DNA of 64,000 nt from an uncultured Trichococcus sp. (GTDB lineage: Bacteria; Bacillota; Bacilli; Lactobacillales; Aerococcaceae). Both the position numbers and the translations under genes were made by a program. Location of the stretch: NCBI RefSeq assembly GCF_963663645.1, contig NZ_OY760503.1:879001-943000 (forward strand), read 5' to 3'. Under the pieces are notes generated by a model that had not been told where the DNA came from, ran no database searches, and saw nothing but the letters and a program-made list of their open reading frames with translations. Each line of letters opens with the position of its first letter. Within the stretch, counting starts at the first letter, position 1. Of this stretch, positions 1-9,185 are shown in pieces.

Positions 1-1118
1 TCATGGAAGCGCGCCATCACTGCCGCAGCCTGATCCCAACTCCCCAACGCCAGAGAATATTCTCCTCCGCTGATCGTCTTTCCGTACTGATAGAGGCTCC
101 AGGAAATCAGTTCCATATCATCCGCGGTCAACGTTCGGCCCAGATTATTGGCGATGCCTGTCAGCATGGCATCCGTTTCCGCTCCGTTCATTGCATAATA
201 AGCCTCCATCAGGCGGATGCCGTCGATCTCCGGCTTGGCCTCTTCCACTTGGTACCCGAGTGCTTCCAGGGCGGACACTGCCTCCAGAACAGCTTTCTTT
301 GCATCCTCACTGACTTTTGAACGCACAGGTGACTCAAGCGAATAGGCGATTTTGAAGGTGCGCTTTTTCCTTATCTGGAACTCCTGGTAATGGCTGCCCC
401 GGAAAAGCGGCGTCTGAAACGGCGCTTCCGCTTGCTCCGTCTGCAGCGCATCCAGCAGCAACGCCGTGTCGCGTACGCTCTTCGTCAAGGCAAAGCTTAC
501 GGACGCGCCCTGCCAACCGCGATAGGAACCCGGCCCCACCGGCACTCTTCCCCGTGTCGGCTTCAACCCTACAAGCCCCGTAAAAGAAGCGGGTATCCGG
601 ATCGACCCGCCTCCGTCGCTTGCCGTAGCGATCGGCACCATCCCGGATGCGACCGCAGCTGCAGCGCCGCCGCTCGAACCCCCAGGTGAACGCTCCTTGT
701 CGAAAGGATTGCGCGAAGGACCATGGATGGTTGCATCCGTAATGTTCTTGAACCCGAACTCCGGGGTATTGGTCTGACCGATGACGATGAATCCGGCTCT
801 TTCGATCGCCTCAACAAAGTGGCTCGTTTTCGTAGCACGGTACCCTTTCAGCAGGCGCGAACCGGAAGTTGCTGGTTCGCCCGCCAAGTCCTGTCCCAGA
901 TCCTTTATCAAAATAGGCACCCCGCCGAACAAGGTGTTGCTGTAATCCCTTGACTTGGCTTCCTGCAACGCTTTCTCTTTCCTTGTATGCACGACAGCAT
1001 TATAGTGAGGATTTTCTTTGGCTATCTTCGCGAACGCATCTTCCAGCAATTCGGCTGGAGAAGCCTTCCTTTTATGAAGCAAATCAGCATAATACCATGC
1101 ATCTTTTTGACGATCCAT
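1..1118 (-). CDS. Amidase-signature family hydrolase, 3' end outside window
   Basis: The minus strand reads open from an ATG at 1118 (AGAGAGGTG ribosome site just upstream) to the window edge, giving 372 residues without a stop. It is a member of the amidase signature family, enzymes that hydrolyse carboxamides with a Ser-cisSer-Lys triad. The triad is visible: Lys72 in GVPILIKD, cis-Ser148 in [10 protein letters not shown] and nucleophile Ser172 in DGGGSIRIP, with the 24-residue Ser-Ser spacing typical of the family. Complete members are about 450-500 residues, so roughly the last quarter is missing. It stands alone, divergent from the CDF gene, with no gatB/gatC neighbour, so a stand-alone amidase is more likely than the GatA subunit. 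The substrate cannot be told. Confidence 0.88.
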   Translation of the reverse strand, partial: MDRQKDAWYYADLLHKRKASPAELLEDAFAKIAKENPHYNAVVHTRKEKALQEAKSRDYSNTLFGGVPILIKDLGQDLAGEPATSGSRLLKGYRATKTSHFVEAIERAGFIVIGQTNTPEFGFKNITDATIHGPSRNPFDKERSPGGSSGGAAAAVASGMVPIATASDGGGSIRIPASFTGLVGLKPTRGRVPVGPGSYRGWQGASVSFALTKSVRDTALLLDALQTEQAEAPFQTPLFRGSHYQEFQIRKKRTFKIAYSLESPVRSKVSEDAKKAVLEAVSALEALGYQVEEAKPEIDGIRLMEAYYAMNGAETDAMLTGIANNLGRTLTADDMELISWSLYQYGKTISGGEYSLALGSWDQAAAVMARFH

Positions 1119-1258
1119 CCAAACACCTCTCTCATTCATTTCTTTCTTCATTGTAGGTTGATGGCAAAAAAAAGGCAATGATTCCAGCTGCCCAATCCCT
1201 TATCGAAGGACGCCAGTGTCTGCATGCACCATCTGAAGAAAAGCTGTTCATATTCTTT

Positions 1259-1286
1259 TTGGATGACATCCAAACCGAAATATAGT
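1259..1286 (+). promoter_or_regulatory. Probable sigma-A promoter of the CDF transporter gene
   Basis: A -35 box TTGGAT at 1259-1264 is followed after 16 bp by the -10 box TATAGT at 1281-1286, about 80 bp before the start codon. Assigned by match to consensus only. Confidence 0.45.
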
Positions 1287-1364
1287 AGAATCCTTCTATT
1301 GTCTCAATTTTGGAAAGTGCGCAGAAACAGACGGATGAATTCATAGGAAATGGAGCAGGACACG

Positions 1365-2237
1365 ATGAACGAAAGATATAAGGACTTAAAATTGGCGGAA
1401 CAGGGCGCACGACTCAGCATGGTTGCCTATGTCACCCTCTCTTTCGCAAAACTCTTCATCGGAAACGCCTTCGGATCGGCCGCGCTGAGTGCCGATGGAT
1501 TGAATAATTTCACGGATGTCATTTCCACGGTCGCTGTCATGATCGGCCTACGGATCGCCCGCCGGCCGGCTGATGAGGATCATCCTTATGGCCATTGGAA
1601 AGCGGAGACGATTGCGAGCCTCGCCACTTCCTTGCTTATGCTTCTTGTCGGCCTGCAGGTACTGTTCTCAAGCTTTTCAAAACTGACTAGCGGAGAGTTC
1701 ACTACTCCCGATGTGCTGTCCGGTGTCACCGCCTTGATTGCAGGGTTTATCATGATCGGGGTCTACGTATACAACAGCCGCCTCGCAAACCGCATCAACA
1801 GCCTTGGGTTGGCCGCTTCCGCCAAAGACAACCTGAGCGATGCCCTGACCAGTTTTGCGACGGCGATCGCCATTTTTGGCTCCATTTTCGGATTGTATTG
1901 GTTGGATGGGGTCATGGCTGTCATCGTCGGCATCGTCATCATCAAGACTGCAATCGATATTTTCCGTGAAAGTGCCTTCTCCCTTTCGGACGGTTTCGAA
2001 ACGAATCATTTGACCGAGTATCGCCAGGCTATCCTCGAAATTCCGGATGTCCAGCAGGTAACGACCATCGCCGCGCGCAGCTACGGAGCAAATGTCTATG
2101 TTGATGTGACTATTCTTCTGGATCCTGAGCTGACAGTGCTGCGCAGCCATGAAATCACGGAAGAAGTAGAGGAGCGCTTGCGTACGGCATTTGATGTTTT
2201 CGAAATAGATGTCCACGTAGAACCTCTAACGCACTGA
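1365..2237 (+). CDS. Cation diffusion facilitator family metal exporter, probably Mn-type
   Basis: A 290-residue cation diffusion facilitator: a membrane exchanger that expels divalent metal against protons. It has about six membrane segments and a C-terminal cytoplasmic metal-sensing domain (about 205-290). The transport-site residues are Asn47 and Asp51 in TM2 (NNFTD) and Asp155 and Asp159 in TM5 (DNLSD). That NxxxD/DxxxD set is the one associated with manganese exporters of the MntE kind rather than the HxxxD/HxxxD of zinc exporters, so manganese efflux is inferred. The start at 1365 is preferred over the ATG at 1350 because GGAG at 1352-1355 is well spaced for it; using 1350 would add five residues. 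It is transcribed alone. Confidence 0.88.
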   Translation: MNERYKDLKLAEQGARLSMVAYVTLSFAKLFIGNAFGSAALSADGLNNFTDVISTVAVMIGLRIARRPADEDHPYGHWKAETIASLATSLLMLLVGLQVLFSSFSKLTSGEFTTPDVLSGVTALIAGFIMIGVYVYNSRLANRINSLGLAASAKDNLSDALTSFATAIAIFGSIFGLYWLDGVMAVIVGIVIIKTAIDIFRESAFSLSDGFETNHLTEYRQAILEIPDVQQVTTIAARSYGANVYVDVTILLDPELTVLRSHEITEEVEERLRTAFDVFEIDVHVEPLTH

Positions 2238-2271
2238 TGTTACAAGTTTGATAGGCCTGACATCATTTTGA

Positions 2272-2280
2272 TGGTATAAT
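2272..2280 (+). promoter_or_regulatory. Extended -10 promoter upstream of the amino acid permease leader
   Basis: TGGTATAAT at 2272-2280 is a perfect extended -10 (TGn plus TATAAT). A TTGATA at 2248 is 21 bp upstream, too far for a good -35, as is usual for extended -10 promoters. Transcription would begin near 2287 and run straight into the hairpin at 2284-2350. Confidence 0.55.
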
Positions 2281-2283
2281 AGC

Positions 2284-2350
2284 AGACGGATTTATACAGA
2301 TTATTTTGGCGGACGTAGCTGTCATAAAGATCTGTCCGTCTTTTTTTTTG
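2284..2350 (+). terminator. Leader terminator or attenuator before the permease gene
   Basis: AGACGG and ACAGAT (2284-2301) pair with ATCTGT and CCGTCT (2330-2341), and a run of nine to ten T follows. The hairpin sits between a strong extended -10 and the permease ribosome site, so it could either end the CDF transcript or act as a conditional terminator in the permease leader. No known riboswitch class was recognised in the short loop. Confidence 0.6.
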
Positions 2351-2378
2351 GAAAAAATACATCTATTGGGAGTGACTT

Positions 2379-3719
2379 ATGAAAGAAGAGAAACATTACG
2401 GCTTATTCACTGCAGTATCCATGATTGTCGGCATCTGCGTTGGATCAGGGATCTTTTTCAAAGCCGATGACATTTTGGGAGCGACCGGCGGAAACGTAGC
2501 ATTAGGGATTTTGGTTTTCTGTATCGGTGCCTTCAGCATCATTTTCGGGAGCATCACATTGACGCAACTGGCTAACCGGACCGAAAAAACCGGCGGCGTC
2601 GTCGCTTATTTCGAGGAGTTCATCTCCGATAAAGCAGCGAGTGCGTTCGGCTGGTTCCAGTTGTTCGTTTACTTGCCGACGATCACCGTCGTCGTGAGTT
2701 GGGTATCCGGCATCTACACCTGCATGCTGTTGGGCCTGCCGAACACATTGGAAACACAAACACTGATCGGGACAGGTTACATGGCGTTCTTCTTCTTATT
2801 GAATTATTTTTCGCTCAGATTGGGCGGCTATTTCCAGAACCTGGCCACCATCATGAAACTGATTCCGCTGATCACCATCGCTGTTGTGGGCATTTTCTGG
2901 AACGAGCCGGCTCCGATTGTTCCTCCTGAATTGGCTGTCCCGATCACGAATGTTGGTTGGGGTTGGCTGGCTGCATTGGCGCCGATGGCCTTCTCTTACG
3001 ATGGTTGGACCATCGCGACAAACATCACGCATGAAGTGAAAAATGCCAAACGGACGATGCCTTTGGCGCTGACCATTGGCCCTTTGCTGGTGCTGGCCAT
3101 CTACTTGACCTATTTCAGCGGATTGGTATCTATCGCCGGCCCTGAGTACATCTTGGCGCTGGGGGATGAAGCCACTACAACAGTAGGCACTTCCTTGTTG
3201 GGCGAACGCGGCGGCAGCATCATCCTTTCCTTTGTGTTGATCGCAATCCTTGGTGTAACGAACGGCGTAATCATGGGTATCCTGCGTTTGCCGCAGGCGC
3301 TCGCTGAAAAAAACATGTTGCCGAACAGCGCTAAAGTAAAGCAGATCGATCCAAAGAGCCAATTGTCCCCGGCAGCCGCACAAATTGCTTTTGCAATTTC
3401 CTTTGTGTGGATGGTGTTGCACTATCTGACCCAAAAATCCGGTATTATGGGTGGCGGAGATGTCAGCGAAATCGCGATTGTCTTCAGTTATCTGACCTAT
3501 GTCATCCTTTACCTGAAAGTCATCAGCATGAAAAAAGAAGGGGTCATCACCAGTCCTTTCTTCGGTTGGATCACGCCGGTATTCGCGATCATGGGATCTG
3601 CCATCATTCTGATCGGCGGTATCGTGTCCAATCCGACTTATGTACCGATTTTCATCCTGTTCTGCTTCGTGGTTTGCTTCCTCGGCTATAAGTACTACGA
3701 GAAAAAAATTACGGCTTAA
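2379..3719 (+). CDS. APC-family amino acid permease
   Basis: A 446-residue integral membrane protein of the amino acid-polyamine-organocation superfamily with about twelve hydrophobic segments. The N-terminal VGICVGSGIFF at residues 17-27 is the unwound TM1 glycine motif that binds the substrate amino and carboxyl groups in LeuT-fold APC carriers. It looks most like the SteT/LAT-type serine-threonine or aromatic exchangers of Firmicutes, but the substrate is not determined. GGGAG lies eight bases before the ATG. It is monocistronic, with a hairpin leader upstream and an intrinsic terminator at 3727-3766. Confidence 0.88.
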   Translation: MKEEKHYGLFTAVSMIVGICVGSGIFFKADDILGATGGNVALGILVFCIGAFSIIFGSITLTQLANRTEKTGGVVAYFEEFISDKAASAFGWFQLFVYLPTITVVVSWVSGIYTCMLLGLPNTLETQTLIGTGYMAFFFLLNYFSLRLGGYFQNLATIMKLIPLITIAVVGIFWNEPAPIVPPELAVPITNVGWGWLAALAPMAFSYDGWTIATNITHEVKNAKRTMPLALTIGPLLVLAIYLTYFSGLVSIAGPEYILALGDEATTTVGTSLLGERGGSIILSFVLIAILGVTNGVIMGILRLPQALAEKNMLPNSAKVKQIDPKSQLSPAAAQIAFAISFVWMVLHYLTQKSGIMGGGDVSEIAIVFSYLTYVILYLKVISMKKEGVITSPFFGWITPVFAIMGSAIILIGGIVSNPTYVPIFILFCFVVCFLGYKYYEKKITA

Positions 3720-3726
3720 AAACAAT

Positions 3727-3766
3727 GAAGGGCTGTCCTTGCCGGGCAGCCCTTCTTCGTTTTTTA
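3727..3766 (+). terminator. Intrinsic terminator of the permease gene
   Basis: GAAGGGCTG pairs with CAGCCCTTC around a short loop and is followed by a T-rich run, eight bases after the permease stop codon. Confidence 0.85.
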
Positions 3767-3984
3767 GTATCTGGACAGTATCCACTCCTGGCTGCCATCG
3801 AAGGAGTGTTCCGGAATCGAACACCCAGCTCCGGCCAGGATGCCGCTCGTCGGAGAAGAGAGACAACCATCCTGGTGTCCTCCTGCGAGCAAGGCTTCGC
3901 AGGAGGACGCAGACTAAATGTTGGCCGAACTCCGGTGAAGCCTCCCCTTGCCGGAGCTCACGCTCAAAATGCCCGGCCGCACTC
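3767..3984. repeat. GC-rich intergenic element with CCGG-centred inverted repeats
   Basis: This spacer between convergent genes has no credible gene. It is made of short inverted repeats such as CTCCTGCGA/TTCGCAGGAG (about 3890-3925) and several TCCGG/CCGGA words (GTTCCGGAA, CTCCGGCC, ACTCCGGTGAA, GCCGGAGC). Islands with the same texture occur at 45728-46004 and 61839-62077. Confidence 0.5.
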
Positions 3985-4025
3985 AAAAAATGGAGCTGGC
4001 CCGCAACGGGACAGCTCCATTTTTT
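3985..4025 (-). terminator. Bidirectional terminator after the UPF0210 gene
   Basis: TGGAGCTG (3991-3998) pairs with CAGCTCCA (4012-4019), flanked by six A on one side and six T on the other, so it can work in both directions. It lies eight bases beyond the minus-strand UPF0210 stop codon. Confidence 0.85.
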
Positions 4026-4032
4026 ACTGAAA

Positions 4033-5391
4033 TTAGTTTTTGAATGAGTGGATCGGTGCCGGGCTGCGTCCGCCGCGGTTGATGAAGTCAGCCGAGCTTG
4101 CTTCATGGACAGGTTGTACCGGAGCACGTCCAAGCAGGCCGCCGAATTCAACGAAATCGCCCACGCCGCATCCGATTGCCGGGATCACGCGGACAGCTGT
4201 CGTTTTGTTGTTTTGGACCCCGATAGCCGCTTCATCCGCGATCATCGCTGCAATCGTCGTCGCCGGCGTATTGCCAGGGATCGCGATCATGTCCAACCCA
4301 ACCGAACAGATGGCAGTCATCGCCAGCAACATATCCAATGAAATTTGGTTGGCGGCAGCCGCTTCGATCATGCGGTGATCCTCAGATACAGGGATGAAAG
4401 AGCCGGATAAGCCACCAACATGACTGCACGCCATCACGCCGCCTTTTTTGACCGCGTCATTCAATACAGCCAAAGCAGCGACCGTTCCATGGGTTCCGAC
4501 CACGCCCAAGCCGAACTCTTCAAGGATTTCCCCTACCGAGTCGCCGACTGCAGGAGTCGGGGCCAAAGCCAAATCGACGATACCGAATGGCACGCCCAAT
4601 TTTTGCGATGCGATGTTCCCGACCAGTTGCCCCATCCGGGTGATCTGGAAAGCCGCTTTTTTGATTGTGTCGGCAACGATATCCATCGGTTCGCCTTTGA
4701 CTTTCTCCAAGGCGCGCTTCACAACGCCCGGTCCGGAAATGCCGACGTGGATTTCGCAATCCGCTTCCTCAACACCATGATAAGCACCCGCCATGAACGG
4801 ATTATCACTTACGGAGTTAGCGAAAACAACCAATTTTGCGCAGCCGAAGCCGTTTCTGTCGGCCGTTTTTTCCGCTGTGGCAAGGACAATTTCGCCCATC
4901 AACTTGACGGCATCCATGTTGATGCCCGCTTTAGTCGAGCCGATGTTCACGCTGCTGCAGACCTTATCCGTCACTGCCAGAGCTTCCGGAATTGAATCAA
5001 TCAGGATCTTGTCGCCTTTATTGTAGCCTTTTTCGACCAAAGCCGAGAAGCCGCCGATGAAGTCGACGCCGACTTCCTTCGCCGCAGCATCCAATGTTTT
5101 TGCGTAGGCCACATAGTCCGTGTCATCGCTTGCGCCGGCGATCAAGGCGATCGGCGTTACCGAAATGCGTTTGTTCGTGATCGGAACGCCGTACGTATCT
5201 TCAATTTCCTGCGCTACGCTGACCAGGTTCTTCGCTTTGGTGGTGATTTTTTTGTATATTCTTTCACGAGCTTTTTCGCCATCGCTATCGATACAGTCCA
5301 ATAAAGAAATCCCCATGGTGATCGTGCGGATATCCAGATTGTCCTCTTCGAACATGCGAATGGTGTCCAAGATATTATCTGTTCTTAACAT
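4033..5391 (-). CDS. PFL family protein (UPF0210/DUF711)
   Basis: A 452-residue soluble protein recognised as the UPF0210/DUF711 family, whose fold is related to pyruvate formate-lyase. The characteristic glycine-rich stretches are present, for example [17 protein letters not shown] and [16 protein letters not shown]. No biochemical role has been established for the family. The ATG at 5391 follows GGGGGA at a suitable distance. It sits 12 bp behind an ACT-domain protein gene, an arrangement conserved in many Firmicutes that suggests the small protein senses an amino acid or other ligand for it. Confidence 0.9.
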   Translation of the reverse strand: MLRTDNILDTIRMFEEDNLDIRTITMGISLLDCIDSDGEKARERIYKKITTKAKNLVSVAQEIEDTYGVPITNKRISVTPIALIAGASDDTDYVAYAKTLDAAAKEVGVDFIGGFSALVEKGYNKGDKILIDSIPEALAVTDKVCSSVNIGSTKAGINMDAVKLMGEIVLATAEKTADRNGFGCAKLVVFANSVSDNPFMAGAYHGVEEADCEIHVGISGPGVVKRALEKVKGEPMDIVADTIKKAAFQITRMGQLVGNIASQKLGVPFGIVDLALAPTPAVGDSVGEILEEFGLGVVGTHGTVAALAVLNDAVKKGGVMACSHVGGLSGSFIPVSEDHRMIEAAAANQISLDMLLAMTAICSVGLDMIAIPGNTPATTIAAMIADEAAIGVQNNKTTAVRVIPAIGCGVGDFVEFGGLLGRAPVQPVHEASSADFINRGGRSPAPIHSFKN

Positions 5392-5403
5392 TCAAATGTC
5401 CCC

Positions 5404-5673
5404 CTAGATCCGATGCATCGCATGGAATGTGTCTTCTGCCTGTAAACGGATGACCAAGCCCTGTTCTTCTTCAACTTTTTTCATCGCTTCTTTGACTTCT
5501 TTGACTGAATTTTTCGCCTCGTTCAATTCGACCATCAAAATCATGGTGAAGTATTCCTCCATGATGGTCTGTGAGATATCCAAAATATTTACGCCCAGAC
5601 GCGCCAATTCCACCGATACGCTTGCTACGATTCCGGTATGGTCTTTACCTGTTACGGTCATGATTGCTCTCAT
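5404..5673 (-). CDS. ACT domain protein (UPF0237)
   Basis: An 89-residue single ACT-domain protein of the UPF0237 family: MRAIMTVTGKDHTGIVASVS at the start carries the GKDHxGIVA ligand-loop motif. ACT domains bind small ligands, often amino acids, usually as dimers. The reading frame stays open upstream to 5745, but the family length, the RBS-like AGGGGCG and the canonical MRAIxTVxGKD start all favour the ATG at 5673. It is the first gene of a two-gene unit with the UPF0210 gene. Confidence 0.88.
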   Translation of the reverse strand: MRAIMTVTGKDHTGIVASVSVELARLGVNILDISQTIMEEYFTMILMVELNEAKNSVKEVKEAMKKVEEEQGLVIRLQAEDTFHAMHRI

Positions 5674-5963
5674 CTTTTTTCGCCCCTGCTTCTTTAGTTT
5701 TTTGTCGAGTCCATTATACCATTTTCCAACAATATGAAAATCCAATTAAAATTTTATGTTTCCTATTCTATCACATCTAAAGGGAATGACTACTGTTTTT
5801 TTGGAAAACGGAAAACAGTAACCGCTATCCAATGGAATTTTTTTGTGTTCTTTCCCGAAATACGAATTTTTTTGCAGATACTGCATTAAATCTATCGCTT
5901 TTTGGGAATAATTGCTACACTGGATATAAGCAAGTTCTAATCCAATATCAAGGGGGTTTTCCA

Positions 5964-6845
5964 ATGCAATTGATTCATTTCTCAGAAGCTGGCCAAAGCC
6001 GCATCGGCATCAAAACGGAGCGCGGTTTCCTGAACGCAGCAAAAGCGGCTGCAGCTTTATCCTTGCCTGTTCCTTCCTATATAGATGACGTATTGAAGGA
6101 TCCGGAACAGGATGCCCAACTGGACGCTATTCTGGCCCAAGCGGACACACTGGCGGATCCAGCCTACTACGTATCCTTGGATGAGGTCACATTCCTGCCC
6201 GTCCTCTCCCGTCCGGGCAAAATCCTCTGCATCGGCAAGAACTATGCCGCCCATGTCGCGGAAACGAAAAGTGAAGCCCCGAAAAAGCCGCTTGTCTTCA
6301 GTAAATTCACGAGCGCTTTAGCTGCCCACAAAGAAGGCATCCCGATTCCGGCCGGCACCAAAAAGGTCGATTACGAAGTCGAACTGGTGGCAGTCATCGG
6401 CAAAAAAGCTTACTGCGTCTCTCCGGAAGAAGCGCTTGAGCATGTCGCGGGCTACACAATCGGCAACGATGTGACTGCGCGCGACTGGCAAAAAGGCTCT
6501 CCGCAATGGTTGCTGGGGAAATCACCTGACAAATTCGCGCCGCTCGGACCGGTCTATGTGACCGCCGATGAGCTCGATCCGACCAATCTGGCCATTTCCC
6601 TTAAACTGAACGGCGAAGTGCGACAGAACAGCAACACGAAGCACCTCATTTTCGACATCGCGACGATCGTTTCCTACATTTCCCAACACTTTGCCTTGGA
6701 ACCCGGCGACATCATCTTCACCGGCACGCCGGATGGGGTCATCCTCGGTTACCCGGAAGACGAACAAGTCTGGCTGAAGCCCGGCGATGTCATCGAATCC
6801 ACCATCGAAGGCATCGGGACATTGGTGAATACTTTTACACGCTAA
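5964..6845 (+). CDS. Fumarylacetoacetate hydrolase (FAH) family protein
   Basis: A 293-residue FAH-family enzyme; these metal-dependent enzymes hydrolyse, decarboxylate or hydrate 2-oxo acids (acylpyruvase, oxaloacetate tautomerase, 2-hydroxyhepta-2,4-diene-1,7-dioate isomerase). The catalytic core starts at LSRPGKILCIGKNYAAH; the metal-ligand acidic residues are seen in VDYEVELVAVIG and GYTIGNDVTARDWQ, and IIFTGTPDGV closes the pocket. An N-terminal domain of about 70 residues precedes it. The start at 5964 has AGGGGG nine bases upstream; the frame extends further upstream without a ribosome site. The substrate is not predictable from the neighbours. Confidence 0.88.
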   Translation: MQLIHFSEAGQSRIGIKTERGFLNAAKAAAALSLPVPSYIDDVLKDPEQDAQLDAILAQADTLADPAYYVSLDEVTFLPVLSRPGKILCIGKNYAAHVAETKSEAPKKPLVFSKFTSALAAHKEGIPIPAGTKKVDYEVELVAVIGKKAYCVSPEEALEHVAGYTIGNDVTARDWQKGSPQWLLGKSPDKFAPLGPVYVTADELDPTNLAISLKLNGEVRQNSNTKHLIFDIATIVSYISQHFALEPGDIIFTGTPDGVILGYPEDEQVWLKPGDVIESTIEGIGTLVNTFTR

Positions 6846-6891
6846 AATACAGCCTCAAAGCAGACATTGATCTACTTTGAGGCTGTATTTT
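6844..6891 (+). terminator. Terminator between convergent FAH and esterase genes
   Basis: AAAATACAGCCTCAAAG (6844-6860) pairs perfectly with CTTTGAGGCTGTATTTT (6875-6891). With A and T runs on both sides it can serve both the FAH gene and the minus-strand sugar operon. Confidence 0.88.
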
Positions 6892-6930
6892 GTTGATATC
6901 ACATACTTTATTGGAGTCACTTGCTACAAG

Positions 6931-7782
6931 CTAGCCTAGCCAACCCATTACCAGTTCTACCCATGAAGCTGCTTGTTTATTTGATTGATTCGGCTTTCTG
7001 CTGGTGCGGCTGTCGCCCAGTGCCACACCGTGGATTCCTTTTTGATAGATATGCAGCTCGTAAGGAATATTTTTTTCTTGAAGTGCAATAGCCATTTTCA
7101 ATGAATTTTCGACGCTCACCAATGGATCTTCTGTTGTATGCCACAAAAACACTGGCGGCGTATTTTTGGAGACATGGTAAATCGGCGAGACTTTCTTCCT
7201 TTCTTCTGTCCCAGGCGTCAGAGTTCCCATCAAAGCCAAATTAATTGCGCTTGATTCCTCAAAATGGATACCTACAAAATCCAATGGTGCATAGGCTAAA
7301 ATGATGCGATTCGGTTTATAGAGCGTCCTGTCTTTATTCACCAACTCCTCCAACCATGACTCATGCCAATAGACAGCCAACAAACCCGCGAGATTGCCGC
7401 CTGCAGAAAATCCCAATACGCTGATTTGATCGGTATCTACTGCCCATTCCTCAGAATTCTCCCGTAGGACTGCAATAGCTTCGGCCAATTCGACTAAAGG
7501 TGTCGGGAATTTTGATGTCGGATCCGCTGGCAAAAAAGTTCCATCCTGATAAGCCGCCAACCCCTCAGTGCTGTAATTCACCACGATGACATGGTAATCC
7601 TTAGCGAAAAACTCCAAGGCAACAGGCTCGCTCTCCCGGTCCGAGGTCCACATGTACGCGCCTCCCGGGACGACGACCATTACCGGATACTTTCTGTCTA
7701 TATCAATCTCCGCAGTAGGTTCATGTAAATAAAAAGTAGCTGTTCCATTATGCATGCCTATATTTCTGGTAAAATATTTCAT
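6931..7782 (-). CDS. Alpha/beta hydrolase, esterase (carbohydrate-acetylesterase-like)
   Basis: A 283-residue cytoplasmic alpha/beta hydrolase of the BD-FAE/acetylxylan-esterase-like group. The oxyanion-hole strand is VVPGGAYMW (38-45), the nucleophile elbow is GFSAGG with Ser126, the acid is Asp219 in HTTEDPLV and the base is His251 in KGIHGVALG. No signal peptide is present. It is the last gene of the sugar operon, about 100 bp after the EIIC gene. Removal of acetyl or other acyl groups from an imported glycoside is the likely job; that is inferred from context, not from the sequence itself. Confidence 0.85.
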   Translation of the reverse strand: MKYFTRNIGMHNGTATFYLHEPTAEIDIDRKYPVMVVVPGGAYMWTSDRESEPVALEFFAKDYHVIVVNYSTEGLAAYQDGTFLPADPTSKFPTPLVELAEAIAVLRENSEEWAVDTDQISVLGFSAGGNLAGLLAVYWHESWLEELVNKDRTLYKPNRIILAYAPLDFVGIHFEESSAINLALMGTLTPGTEERKKVSPIYHVSKNTPPVFLWHTTEDPLVSVENSLKMAIALQEKNIPYELHIYQKGIHGVALGDSRTSRKPNQSNKQAASWVELVMGWLG

Positions 7783-7883
7783 TATACCTGACCTCTTCCT
7801 GTCTATATCAAGAAAATGCGGAAAAAGGCGTTTGAACTGGCCCTAGTCCGCATCGAATTTGCATTTATACACTACCGCTCTTT

Positions 7884-9185
7884 TTAATCAACTGCCGGCT
7901 GTTCATTGAATTGCAATGCTTCTTCCGCTTCCTCCGACAATTTTTTGTCCAACAATTTCACGAACGGATAGTAGACCAAGCATCCAACCAATACACAGAT
8001 CATTTGCAATAAGGTTATTTTCCAGCCTCCAGCCAGAAAACCGTTGATACCGATTGGCATGCCGAAAGGTACTTGAACACCACTCAATCGAGGGAACAGG
8101 CCTGAACTGATGCCTAGGTAAGCAATAAGAACTTGTACTAAAGGTGTGAGGATAAAAGGGATGGCCATTATTGGGTTCAAAACCAATGGCAAGCCGAAAA
8201 TCATCGGTTCATTGATGGTGAACAGACCCGGCACTGCGCTCAAATTAGCGACAGCCTTTGCCTGCTTGGCTTTCGAGAAAAGCAGGATGACAATGATTAA
8301 TGATAGCGTACCACCTGCACCACCGATACCAGCAAAGGTATTATAAAAGCTGGAGCCTAAAATATTCGGGAGTTCCGCATTCGTAGCACCGGCCTTTAAC
8401 GCATCCATATTTGCTACATCCATCGGCAAGTACAACGCTGCAATGAAGCTAGCCACAACATTGGAGCCATGGATCCCGAAGAACCAAAGAGACATTTGTA
8501 CAAGTACAATCAGCAACATGGAGCCGACATTCGAGGAGAGACTTTGCAGCGGTGTGGCAATGATCGAATACACGAAATCGGAAAATGAGCCGTATGAAGT
8601 CTTTCCGAACAAAAAGCTCAAAAGAATGGCAACTGTAGCTGCGATAAGGACTGGAATCAAACCAGAGAATACATCACTGACAAACTGCGGAACACTTTCA
8701 GGCATCTTGATGCCGATCTTCTTCTCCATAAAGAAGCAATAAATTCTGGAGAAGATCAAGGCACTGATCATGGCAGTAAACAGTCCTGCTGCGCCGAGTT
8801 TACTGTTATTCAGAGTCGTAACGTCATCCAAGGTAATCATCGGTGTCAGTATCAGGAAAGAGAAGAGGGAAACGATCCCCGCCGGAATCGGCTTCTGGCC
8901 CAAATTATCAGCCAACTGATACCCGATCAAGAATGATGCATAAAGAGAAATCACACCCACTGTTAAAGAATATGCAGTAAAAAGGGTCGGAACCAGTCCG
9001 ATTCCGCCGATGAAATTTTGCCAAAAACCTACAGGAAGAACTGCCAATAACAGGGCAATGGAGCCCACAATATTTATCGGCAATGTTGCCATCAACCCAT
9101 TCGAAATCGCTCTCAAAAAGTTGTTGCTTTGGATCTTTGCTGCCACTTGAAGAGCCTTATCACTGTATGTCTCAAATTTACTCAT
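7884..9185 (-). CDS. PTS sugar transporter subunit IIC, lactose/cellobiose family
   Basis: A 433-residue EIIC membrane subunit of the Lac (cellobiose/lichenan) PTS family, which carries a sugar across the membrane while it is phosphorylated by EIIB. About ten membrane segments are visible, and the active-site region LFTINEPMIFGLPLVLNPIM is the conserved NEP motif of the family (the Glu is catalytically important). It starts on the stop codon of the kinase gene (TAATG overlap), so the two are translationally coupled. No EIIA or EIIB gene lies in this operon, so shared subunits from another locus, or non-phosphorylating uptake, must be supposed. A beta-glycoside or disaccharide is the family's usual substrate. 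Confidence 0.9.
   Translation of the reverse strand: MSKFETYSDKALQVAAKIQSNNFLRAISNGLMATLPINIVGSIALLLAVLPVGFWQNFIGGIGLVPTLFTAYSLTVGVISLYASFLIGYQLADNLGQKPIPAGIVSLFSFLILTPMITLDDVTTLNNSKLGAAGLFTAMISALIFSRIYCFFMEKKIGIKMPESVPQFVSDVFSGLIPVLIAATVAILLSFLFGKTSYGSFSDFVYSIIATPLQSLSSNVGSMLLIVLVQMSLWFFGIHGSNVVASFIAALYLPMDVANMDALKAGATNAELPNILGSSFYNTFAGIGGAGGTLSLIIVILLFSKAKQAKAVANLSAVPGLFTINEPMIFGLPLVLNPIMAIPFILTPLVQVLIAYLGISSGLFPRLSGVQVPFGMPIGINGFLAGGWKITLLQMICVLVGCLVYYPFVKLLDKKLSEEAEEALQFNEQPAVD

Noticed and set aside
2796-4151. A 451-codon minus-strand open frame opposite the permease
   Set aside because: Antisense shadow of the permease codons; low-complexity, His/Asp/Gln-rich composition, no ribosome site, no family resemblance.
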